Origin: Diphasiastrum complanatum
Taxonomy: Eukaryota; Streptophyta; Lycopodiopsida; Lycopodiales; Lycopodiaceae
NCBI GenBank assembly: GCA_029204225.1
Contig: CM055112.1
Location: forward strand, 23,194,578-23,254,577
Direction: 5' to 3'
DNA: 60,000 nt
Below, one piece after another: positions 22,581-31,198 of the stretch (its first letter is position 1; each line of letters starts with the position of its first letter). The notes under the pieces were generated by a model, which made no database searches, was not told the origin of the DNA, and saw only the letters and a list, made by a program, of their open reading frames with translations. The translations under genes and the position numbers were made by a program.

Positions 22581-22585
22581 TAAGT

Positions 22586-23200
22586 CGAGAGCGGACCTAT
22601 TCTCAACATAGATTTGAGCATAGGTCATCTACGGCCCCAAGCTCAAAATAAAGCAAGAGCAAACCTATGCGAGCAAAGGTCCTCTCTCAACGTATGTTGA
22701 GCATAAGTCCTGAGAAAACATATGCTTAGCATACTTCAAGCTCCTGACCCATGCTCAACATAGGTCGAGAGCAAACCTATGCTCAACATAAGTCGAGAGC
22801 GGACCTATGCCCAACATAGGTTTGCTCTCGACCTATGTTGAGCATGGGTCAGGAGCCGATCTATGTTGAGCATAGGTTTTCTCCCGACTTATAATCAGCA
22901 TAGGTCTTCTCTCGACTTATGCTCAAAATAAGTCGAGAGCGGCTCAACATAGGTTTGCTCTTGTCTTATTTTGAGCTTGGGTCTAAAGACGACCTATGCT
23001 CAGCATAGGTTTGCTCTTGCCTTATTTTGAGCTTGCGTCTGAAGACGACCTATGCTCAACATAGGTCGGCTCCTGACTCATGCTTAACATAAGTCAAGAG
23101 TGGACCTATGCTTCGCTCTCGACTTATGCTCAGCATAAGTTTGGTCGTAGCTTATTGTGAGCCAAAGTCACAATTAGAACTATGCTCAGCATGGGTTGGG
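22586..23200. repeat. palindromic ACCTATG..CATAGGT array, right part
   Basis: About twenty short inverted units such as ACCTATGCTCAACATAGGT, CGACTTATGCTCAGCATAAGT and GACCTATGTTGAGCATGGGTC, often flanked by GAGAGC/GCTCTC. Each forms a 7-8-bp stem on a 5-nt loop, and neighbouring units can pair into longer hairpins. With the left part, the original array was about 750 bp. Confidence 0.85.
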
Positions 23201-23790
23201 CCCCACTATACAGCTATCTGAAATAGAAACTAAACTGAAAAACTATAAAATATGACAAATGTTTTTCAAGACAAAGAAATCTGATTTAAAATTGGCTTAC
23301 ATTATTGGAATCTCACGAATGTCGGCATTTGTCAACCTGTGCTGAGATTAGCAATTCCGTCGAGCTTATGCTTGTTGTAATAGAACAATCAGATTGCTAA
23401 AACAGAGTCTGAGAGCGCAAATAGAGCAACTGAATCGGCAAAGGTGAGTTATGCCATGTCCATGTTCTTTAAATATTATATGGGAATTGGGTGGGTGTCG
23501 TGCTTCAAAGTTTTAAGTTCAAGGGAATTGGGTGAGTGTCGTCCTTTAAGTATGTAAGGTGGCTTTTCTTCCCATTTCAGTCAGTAAAACTAATTTTATT
23601 TCAAACGCTTATAACATTTTCGTTCTAGCTTGGATTGAGACGATGTAAAAAGAAAAATTAATGAAAATTTCATATTGTTTTCAACTATGTACTGTAAATA
23701 TGAAATCGATTTCAATGTTGACTAAGGAAATTCGTTGTTTTTTATTTAGGTTTGCTTAGAAAATTGAAAACAAAATGATGATGTGTGTGA
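23201..23790. other. stretch without recognised genes
   Basis: Two short related segments (GGAATTGGGTG(G/A)GTGTCGT at about 23480 and 23523) form a local repeat. Nothing else is recognised. Confidence 0.3.
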
Positions 23791-23795
23791 TCTTG

Positions 23796-24150
23796 TGTTG
23801 CGAGACCGTGACAGTACTGACCCAATATCTGGAACAGCTAACCGCCAGAGGGTAGAGGACAGTGTGAGTCAGGCATGCATGCATACCGTGCAGTTGGTAT
23901 GAGAGCCAGTAATGCCCATGCGGACACATGTAGACACATGTGGACACATGCATGACAGTATGGGGCCATGCAATCCATCACTGATGGATTGGGACCCACA
24001 TGCAACAGTTATCTAGTGTGTTGGCAGCAACTCTTATCTACCGTTCCCATGCAAACTCACACTGGGCTAGGAGGGGCATTCTATAAGAGAGTGCATTGAC
24101 TGGGTGGACCACACTAGCTTTGCCTTCCTATCGTTATGATGTTCCTAACA
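23796..24150 (+). mobile_element. LTR of a third retrotransposon family, with primer site
   Basis: The segment starts TGTTGCGAG and ends CCTAACA, followed at once by TTGGTATCAGAGTTTAGAAG (24151 on), an initiator-Met-tRNA-type primer site. A TATA-like CTATAAGAGAG is near 24080. The start is inferred from the TGTT...AACA pairing. No 3' LTR or coding region of this family follows before the U2AF35 fragment, so the element is truncated. Confidence 0.5.
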
Positions 24151-24601
24151 TTGGTATCAGAGTTTAGAAGTTAGCTCAATATTGTGGTTGTGGCATCCTC
24201 TACATCTTCCATAGGTGATATCTCTTCTATCAATGAGTTTGGAGATCTAATTTTGGAGCGCCCGCCTGGTCAAATTTTTTGTCTCTGCCTTACAGGCAAG
24301 GGCACATAGTATTCACAACAAAAATTGACGTGCTTGTGTTGAAAATAATTTGTTGGAATTTCTTTTTTTTACTTTCTTTTTTATTGTAGATAATTTATAG
24401 AGATGCCACGTATTTAAAAAATACTTAATATTTAAAACATACTTAAACAAAAGGTTAATCTAGTTTTAGAGATTTAATACATGAAATTTTTTTAGTGGAT
24501 AATTACATGTGCGGGCTTTGCTCGAGTGGGTGGCTTCTTGCATGCTCTGCATATTGCATTGCATGGTCTCCTGGATGTTCTAGTGGCTTCCTACATGCAC
24601 A

Positions 24602-24657
24602 AGCAAAGAACAGAAAAAGAAAAGGACAAAGCAAAGAACAGAAAAAGAAAAGGAGAT
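24602..24657 (+). repeat. 28-bp tandem duplication
   Basis: AGCAAAGAACAGAAAAAGAA starts at 24602 and again at 24630, with the following AAGGA also repeated. It lies just upstream of the U2AF35 fragment. Confidence 0.85.
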
Positions 24658-24729
24658 CAAATTGATGTTCGTTTAGCTGGCTGTTCTCGCTGCTCGGGGA
24701 GGGCTGCACTTCTTTGGAAGAACTAGATT

Positions 24730-25022
24730 TCTGCAGGATCACTTTGAAGATTTCTATGAAGATTTGTTTAGATGAGGAGCTGAGCAAGTATGGAGAGCTT
24801 GAAAGCCTGAACGTGTGTCATAATCTTGCGGATCACATGGTGGGTAATGTTTACGCACAGTTTAGAGAGGAAGAACAGGCGGCCGCTGCTCTGCAAGCTT
24901 TAAATGGACGCGTTTATGCAGGTCGTCCTATTAGTGGGGATTTTTCTCCTCTAACGGATTTCAGAGAAGCGTCTTGTCGGCAGTATGAAGAAAACACTTG
25001 CAATCGTGGTGGATTCAGGTGG
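24730..25022 (+). pseudogene. U2AF35 (U2 snRNP auxiliary factor small subunit) fragment
   Basis: Encodes the second half of the U2AF35 RRM and part of its second CCCH zinc finger, the splicing factor that reads the 3' splice-site AG. Visible: [11 protein letters not shown] in one frame (24737-24769), then [50 protein letters not shown] and [14 protein letters not shown] in the next. A 4-nt insertion (AGAT, 24770-24773) separates the frames. The N-terminal finger and first half of the RRM are missing, and homology stops inside the second finger, where the bHLH coding region begins in the same frame. A captured fragment, not a working U2AF35 gene. Confidence 0.8.
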
Positions 25023-25025
25023 CCC

Positions 25026-26382
25026 ATGCCATTTAACGAAAATATTTCATGTTTCATCCCAAAGACATTATCTGATTGTCAAATCCCACCTCAACTGTTT
25101 GGGCATCCAGAGTCTATTTCTTCTGAAATAATTACACAAATCCACTCACAGATTCCATTCATGCACTTTCCAACCTTCACTCTTGATCCTCGTTTTGTGC
25201 CGTATGAGAATGCAAACTCCACAGCAGCTTCAGAAAGTGCTCAATGCCCTGGCAGCACCTTCGACTTAAGGCCAAGAGGGGCACACTATGGACCTATAGG
25301 ATTCAATGGAAGTTCATTTTACGTAAATCATGGAGAACTTTTTAATGTTCCTCAAATCAATTCCCAGGACTTGCTGGATGCAAAGGCTTTCGCTGCGTCC
25401 AAAAGTCATAGCGAAGCTGAGAGGCGACGTCATGAAAGAATCAACACTCACCTTGCCACTTTAAGAAGTTTGTTTCCAACAACAACAAAGGTACCCTTTA
25501 TTTCTTCATATTATTGTCTACCAAGGACATAATTAGCCTCTGCTCGAATTGCTTCACATGAAGATAAGCGTTGAAGGATTTAATCCGTAAATTCCATTTT
25601 CATTCCTGACATCTGATCTAAGGTTATATATTCCTAGAAATCAAATAAATATAACTCATGAAACAAGATGATTTTTTGATTAATAATCAGAAAGCTTTTG
25701 TAGGACGGTGTAGGAAGAGGAATCAATCTTTCAAGGCCATAGCCCTACCGTAGTTGTCTATTCGAATTTCCCTAAAATCTTATGGTCTTATTTTTTGGAC
25801 TTAATCAAGTTATTATGCAGAACAATGCGCTGTTTGGAACTGTAATTCAGAACGGAAACTTGAAAGTACTTAACGAAGTCGAGATTCAAATCATTAGCTT
25901 TAGACTTGGCTGCAATTAGGCTTCAAAATGTTTTCTGAGGAATTTCTTGAGAATAAAATATAGGATATATGTGTCTGATAACTTTCTTGAATGGTTAGCA
26001 GACTGATAACGCATCTCTGCTAGCAGAAGTTGTCAATCGAGTGAAGGAACTGAAACGACAAGCAGCCACAATTACGAAGGCCTCTTTGTGCTGCAACGAC
26101 CGTCGAGATTTGTTGACAGATCTGTTGCGAACGTTGAGATGCCTTACATTGAGAATAGTTAAAGCAGAGATGGCAACCGTTGGAGGAAGGATCAAGAATG
26201 TCATCCTTCTGACAAGTAGAGACGGCTTCTCCAAAGATGCGCAGGAGATGCCGTCAATTTCTTGTGTACAAGACGCGCTTCGTGCGATTATTGAAGGACG
26301 TTTATCTGGACATTTCGCTGCTGTTGGACCAGTTGCCACATTGAAGAAACCTAGGCTTTGTCCACTTCATGTATCCACTTAA
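25026..26382 (+). CDS. bHLH transcription factor, bHLH30/32/106/107-like
   Basis: Exon 1 is 25026-25490 and exon 2 is 26002-26382, phase-0 GT-AG intron, 281 residues from the ATG at 25026. The basic region and helix 1 read [20 protein letters not shown] and [13 protein letters not shown], with the H-E-R pattern for E/G-box DNA. The loop and helix 2 in exon 2 read [20 protein letters not shown]. The C-terminal ACT-like domain reads [34 protein letters not shown] and [12 protein letters not shown]. This order and intron position fit the plant bHLH30/32/106/107/51 group (nuclear, dimeric). The frame is also open upstream through the U2AF35 fragment to an ATG at 24756, which would give a 371-residue chimera; 25026 is chosen as the likely native start. 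Both exons look intact. Confidence 0.8.
25491..26001 (+). other. intron of the bHLH gene
   Basis: GTACCC donor after the TTTK codons and a TTAGCAG acceptor before TDNASLL; 511 nt, in the loop of the bHLH domain. Confidence 0.75.
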
Positions 26383-26760
26383 AAGCTTCTTTCGATAAAG
26401 AATTACAAAAGCCAGATATTAGCTGCTGCTTACGATCGCAATAAGATTACATTTTCGTAAGTCTAGTTGAGATAATCCTCTATTACCATTATAATCTGCT
26501 TGGGAATTCGATAGTTGCAGGTTTCCAACATTAAGGAGCAATGGTTTCTGTTTCAGCAGTTTTGCAAATGGAGATCTATCGAGCACTGATCACATCTAGT
26601 GCCAAGCAATACATTTGTCCTCGAATATTGAATCATAAGGACAAGCTTCCGCGATCGTATAAAGCAAGAATGGTTTGCAAAAGCTTTCATTCCCGTTCTG
26701 GTTTATTTAAGATCTGGAAGTGACTGTAGGAATGCACGTACTTAAATCAAATTTTGCTTC

Positions 26761-26908
26761 AGGTAATGGCCATTACCATAAATAATCTGGACCCTGGCAG
26801 CGAGTGCCGAGACCACGAGTGCCGGGGGACCAAATTATTTATCATAATGGCCATACCAATTGACCAGATATTATTATAATGGCCATACCAATTGACCATT
26901 ACCTGTAA
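26761..26908. mobile_element. small fold-back (MITE-like) repeat
   Basis: Termini CAGGTAATGG and CCATTACCTG are exact inverted repeats about 150 bp apart. Inside are the palindrome GGTAATGGCCATTACC, an internal pair (AAATAATCTGG against the AAATTATTTAT region) and a tandem ATAATGGCCATACCAATTGACC at about 26850 and 26879. No clear target duplication. Confidence 0.5.
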
Positions 26909-26951
26909 TGAAGTAATTGAGGTTCACTAGATTTTTTAACGCTGTGTGACT

Positions 26952-27165
26952 ATATCTCTCTCTTCTCTCTGTGCCCACGCAATGCCCTCTCTCCCCCTTT
27001 GCGCTCTCCCTCTGCCCCAACGCACACACACTTTCTCTCTCTCTCTCTCTCTCTCTACGCGCTCCCTCTCTCTATCTCTCTTTCCGCGCTCCCTCTGCAC
27101 GCTGTCTCTCTCTCTCCGCACTCTCTTTGTCTCTGCTGAATTTCTCTTTCTCTGCGCACACTCTC
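26952..27165. repeat. CT-rich low-complexity tract
   Basis: Repeated CTCTCT interrupted by CGCGCTCCC/GCAC words. Open frames here are compositional artefacts. Confidence 0.85.
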
Positions 27166-27489
27166 TGTCTTACAGGTCAGAGATGTATCTGAATGAGCCT
27201 ATGGGGGAAGACACATCCTAGTTGTTGTGAAAAGTGCTATTTGTGTGAGAGGTTTGCCAAGAAATCTCTCATTTGTCTATTAGGGGTACCGCAAATCACA
27301 CTAGACAGTATCTAGTACTGCCATTCAAAGTTAGGAGGCTTCATACTTTTCACATTACTGATCTTTGTCTTTTGAACGATCACACATTTCGAAATCTTTG
27401 CAAATAGGAGGCGGCTTAGTTGCCACGCCGAAGTGGGAAATCTAGAATATTCCCTTTGAAAGCTCTTATATTCCCTCTACTTTTTATCT

Positions 27490-27750
27490 TTTTCGTACCA
27501 ATATTGGGTCGACGTGCCAGAGGTAAGAAAAATCCTGAGCAGTCGTACATCCGCGCATCATACAGATATAGCATATCCGTACCAATATCGGATCCACGCA
27601 TCAAAGGTAAAGAAAATACTGAGCAGTCATACATCCGTGCGTGTCATACCGATATCTCATACCCGTACCAATATTGGATCCACGCGCGTGAGCTAAAGAG
27701 AATCCCGCGCAGTCGTACACCCGCACGTCGTACCGATATCAGGTGCACAA
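27490..27750. repeat. about 100-bp tandem repeat carrying GTACCAATATCGGATCCACGC motifs
   Basis: Two and a half units. GTACCAATAT(T/C)GG(A/G)TC.ACG starts at about 27497, 27579 and 27667, each followed by a TGAGCAGTC(G/A)TACATCCG-type segment. The core matches the GATATCGGATCAACGCGC motif dispersed at 31.2-33.0 kb, so both flanks of the histone-like unit share this motif. Confidence 0.7.
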
Positions 27751-27839
27751 CCAAAAATTTACAGTTATGTGGTGTGATAAATTTTGTGATCCAGACTCAT
27801 CTACCAATAATGGCAATTTAAGCGAGAGTGTCCTTAATG

Positions 27840-29812
27840 AGTCAAGCAACTTGGAAGGTGCCAGCAACTATGCAGTTTGGAATTTCAAATTGAAGAACAT
27901 TTTGATGGAAAAGGAGCTATGAGAGATCGTGACAGGTGAAGAGACAAGGCCAATGATTGAAGAAGATTAGCGGGCATTTGATAGGAGAAAACGGAAAGCC
28001 CAGAATGTCATCAACTTATCAGTTAGAGATGCAATTATTCCCTATATTTCAGATTCAGAAGGACCAAAAGAAACGTGGGATACATTGAAGGCACTGTTTG
28101 AAACGACAAATACATCTCGAATACTATTTCTGAAGACGAAGTTGCATACATTACGGATGGATGATGGTGCAACTATTGTCGATCACATACTGAAGATCAA
28201 AGAGATCCGTGACCAATTAGCAGTAGTTGGAGAGTGAGTACAAGATCGTGAGATCATGCAATTGACATTGAATAGTCTGAGTGAGTCACATCAGATGTTT
28301 GTGATGAGTATAGCCACAAGAGAAAATCTTCCAACCTATGAAGAACTAGGTGGATTGCTTTTGCAAGAAGAGCAACATCAAGAGAACTTGAATCATTGTA
28401 ACAGGAGCTAGGATCAAGCTCTTGCAGTTAGAGGACGAGGTGGAAGATTTGGTCGTGGAAGGTATCAATCGAGAGGAGGAAACTCAAGCCGGGGATCATT
28501 TCAACAATTTCATGAGCAAGTCAATGATAGTCCAAATCGAGACAATTGGGATCAAGGTCGAGGTCAAGGACGCGGCTATTCAAGACAAAATAAATTGTAG
28601 GTACTGCAACAAACCTGGCCACTGGGAGTGTGAATGCTTCAAGAAACAAAATGAGATGGAACAAAGAAAAGACAAATGGCAAGCGGAAAATTATGCTGAT
28701 CAACATCAATTTGATGACTATTATTATGAAAATAATTATACTGATCAACATCAATACGATGATGATCAATATGAAGATGATACAGGTGAGAGTTCAAAAT
28801 TGTTCATTACAGCATTAATGACAAGTGATGAAGCCAAGGATACCTGGTACATTGATATTGGTGCATCCAAACACATGACTTCAAGGAAAGAGTGGTTTTT
28901 CGAACTCAAGGAAACTAACAATGGTGATGAAGTTGGACAAGCTGATGGCAATTGCTATCTGTTAAAGGAGTTGGAGTGGTACCAATGAAGTTAGCCAGCG
29001 GGAAGATAAAGCAGATTAGCAATGTGCAATATGTACCTGTCTTAGCTAACAATCTACTATTTGTTGGGACGATGGCTGATCAACAACTCAAGGTTGAGTT
29101 TGACAACGACAGATGTCTCGTCAAGGACATCAAGAATCAATACAAAGTAATTGCTACAGGAGCTAGAGTCAATGGGAATCAGCTCTACAAATTGAATGCG
29201 AGATCTTTTACTCAGTTTGGTCATATTAGTGCTCAAAGCTTGCAAATCCTTAAAAGAGATAATCTAGTTGTTGGATTGACTGATATCTCTTTTGAAGGAA
29301 AAATTTGTGAGGGTTCCATTTTGGCAAAATAGCATAGAGAGAGATTTCTCAAAGATGGAGCAAGAAGAGCCAATGACATTCTTGATCTTGTTCATAGTGA
29401 TCTGTGTGGACCAATACAAACTAGGTCCATTAGTGCTTGTTACTATTTCATCACATTTATTGATGACTATAGTAGACATATCTCATAAGCAAGAAATCTG
29501 ATGCCTTTTCCAAGTTTAGAGAGTTCAAGGCTCTAGTTGAAAAACAAACAGGTTATTATATTAAGACCCTCAGATCAGATGGTGGCGGTGAGTATTTTTC
29601 AACAGAGTTTATAAATTTTTGCAAGGATCAGAGGATCAAGAGACAAACTACTACACCCTATTCACCACAATTGAATGGAGTTGCAGAACGGAAAAACAGA
29701 TCCATTGTGGAGATGGCTAGAGCAATGCTTAAGAGCAAGGGTTTGCCAAATACTTTTTGGGCAGAAGCATGCAACACACCTACTCATATCTTGAATCGGT
29801 GTCCTACTAAAA
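27840..29812 (+). mobile_element. decayed copia gag-protease-integrase fragment
   Basis: Gag starts near SNYAVWNFKLKNILMEKEL and continues through SLSESHQMFVMSIA. It is followed by an RGG-rich stretch, a CCHC knuckle (CRYCNKPGHWECECF), and the protease motif WYIDIGASKHMTS (Ser changed to Ile at the active-site triad). The pre-integrase region comes next, then the integrase core (VHSDLCGPIQT, SDGGGEYFSTEF, TPYSPQLNGVAERKNR) and LNRCPTK. Several stops and frameshifts. It ends abruptly at about 29812, before the RT, against the Ulp1-like exon, so it is truncated there. No LTR is seen on either side. Confidence 0.8.
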
Positions 29813-29829
29813 AAGGGCCCAAGGCCTGC

Positions 29830-31198
29830 TTATGCATAAAGTAAAGTAAATGTAAATGGACGCGGCGAATGCACACACCCTCATCATTGACGTATAAGGA
29901 CAATACATATAAGCTCCAATGATCACTGCAATCGGAAAACAATAAGTTAATGTGAATCAATGTGAAATCAAAATTCATATGAAAAATTCAACATAATAAA
30001 ATCTGAAAAAAAGACACTTACTTTCTTATGTATGGCAGCACGAGAATTGGAGTCCCAAGTCTGACGTATTGGAGCATATTATCGTGCAGACTTTTGAAAT
30101 CAGGAAAATCAAATGTAGCCATGAATTGAAGGGAATATAATGCTACATCTATAAATAATGGGGTCTGAAAAAACTCCATCCAATACTAAATGGCCCCACT
30201 TCCTACATTGTCACCTAGCATTTTATCCCTACTTTCTAATTCACCTGTATCTAAACTAGAAAGGGGGAGACCAGCATTGGTCTTCGGCATCCTAAAACTG
30301 TATCGAGGACCTAAACCTTTAAGATACGTGTTGAACAATTAGTCATACTGTACATATTGAGGAGTATTTACAAAGGCAAGTGTAGGGGGTGACAGAAGTA
30401 ATACAGATAAACCAGAAAAAGAATTGTCATTCAAAATTGATTCTACCTTTACATTGAGAAAATCATCTAAATCATTTCCTTGAACAGGTGGAGGGAAACT
30501 CATATTTATGGGGGTAGGAGGAGGAGATTTGTTAGGAGAGAAAGATTTAGGAGGAGAGGTTAAAGTTGGAGTTCTGGGAGGAGAAGAAAGAGACTTAGGA
30601 GAATTGAGAGGAGAATGCCTAGAAGAAAGAATCTCATCCAAAGGAGATGGCTTGGAAAAATCCCTCGCTTTATTTAAAGGATCAAGAGACCTCCTCTTCT
30701 TTGAAATACTCCCGCTCTGTATACGAATAACAAGCCGGGATGGTTGAGATTGCTTTCGTTTTGTCCTCCCTGAATCTTGTTTTGGAGGAGAGTAGGAAGT
30801 AGGTCTAAATCATCTTGCAAATTTGTCATATGTGTCCTGAAGCCTGAACACAATGTTGAAATCCTTGGGCATGATGGTCACCCTCTTGGCATGGACAGCT
30901 ACAACAATAGTATCAGAAAAAAATTTCACTTGAAAATTCTCATATGCTGTGTGAATTGCCGTTACCGTCCATCTCACATCTGTAGATAGACTTCTTGTAA
31001 CCTGCCTGATGGATCTCTGTATGTCGGAATCAAAAGATTATTCGTCTTCTGTAGCTTCCGAATATCCTTGAGCCAGGGTGGGTCTCTTCTTATGCCCATT
31101 GGCCTAGGAGGAGGTGGTGGTTGTGGACTTCCATGCCCCATTCCTGAGATTGGTATTCCACCAGGGTGGCCTCGTGCAGTTTGCTTGGTCCGCGCCAT
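29830..31198 (-). pseudogene. histone H3/CENH3-like + SP-rich + Ulp1/C48-like ORF, decayed
   Basis: From the ATG at 31198 on the minus strand: an exact H3 tail start (MARTKQTAR), a divergent Pro/Gly-rich tail, then helix-N/alpha-1-like WLKDIRKLQKTNNLLIP. A frameshift near 31020 follows. The next frame gives the rest of a histone fold (RWTVTAIHTAYENFQVKFFS, then VHAKRVTIMPKDFNIVFRL) to a TGA at 30810-30812. RWT, FFSD and KDF resemble CENH3 more than canonical H3. The same frame runs on: a basic stretch, many SP(P/N)(R/K) motifs (30480-30640), a TAA at 30339, a TAG at 30186, then TPILVLPYIRK. A 96-nt GT-AG intron (29926-30021) leads to NDHWSLYVLSLYVNDEG, like the His motif of Ulp1/C48 proteases. 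Only three stops occur in about 330 codons, so this is a former coding region. Whether it was one protein or two is open. Confidence 0.6.
30810..31198 (-). pseudogene. histone H3/CENH3-like fold segment
   Basis: About 130 codons with one frameshift, close to H3 length (136). Matches to the H3 family: tail start, alpha-1 (DIRKLQK), loop and alpha-2 (AYENFQVKFFSDT), and the very conserved HAKRVTIMPKD before alpha-3. The tail after ARTKQTAR lacks the usual Lys9 KSTGG context (it reads GHPGG) and is Pro-rich, so normal H3 modification sites are gone. It is not a processed copy of canonical H3, which would be far more similar. Confidence 0.65.

Larger units (their letters stand above)
16858..22585 (+). 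mobile_element. complete young non-autonomous copia element with 5-bp target duplication
   Basis: LTRs 16863-17727 and 21716-22580 are both 865 bp, start TGTTAAAA, end TTTCACA, and I see no difference between them. The target duplication TAAGT is at 16858-16862 and 22581-22585. The primer site starts at 17728 and a polypurine tract (GAGGAGGAG) ends at 21715. The internal 3988 bp hold a 2-kb leader and one 612-668-residue ORF but no protease, integrase, RT or RNase H. It must have moved using enzymes from a related autonomous copia; gag-start similarity points to the family of the minus-strand copy at 33.4-36.3 kb. Identical LTRs imply very recent insertion or recent gene conversion. Confidence 0.93.

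Noticed and set aside
24503-24787. Frames upstream of the U2AF35 fragment as its N-terminus
   Set aside because: No RRM or first zinc-finger residues of U2AF35 can be read there; homology begins at about 24730.
26541-26723. Small open frame downstream of the bHLH gene as a further exon
   Set aside because: The bHLH stop at 26382 ends an already complete ACT-like domain; no splice support.
26936-27221. Open frames in the CT-rich tract on both strands
   Set aside because: Low-complexity Ser/Leu or Arg/Glu repeats produced by (CT)n; no coding signal.
27420-27821. 133-codon frame over the 100-bp tandem repeat as a repeat protein
   Set aside because: It arises because the repeat units are in frame; codon content and lack of context favour non-coding repeat.
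30508-30747. Plus-strand Gly/Glu-rich open frame (GVGGGDLLGEKDLGGE)
   Set aside because: It is the antisense of the SP-rich minus-strand coding segment; its composition is explained by that frame.
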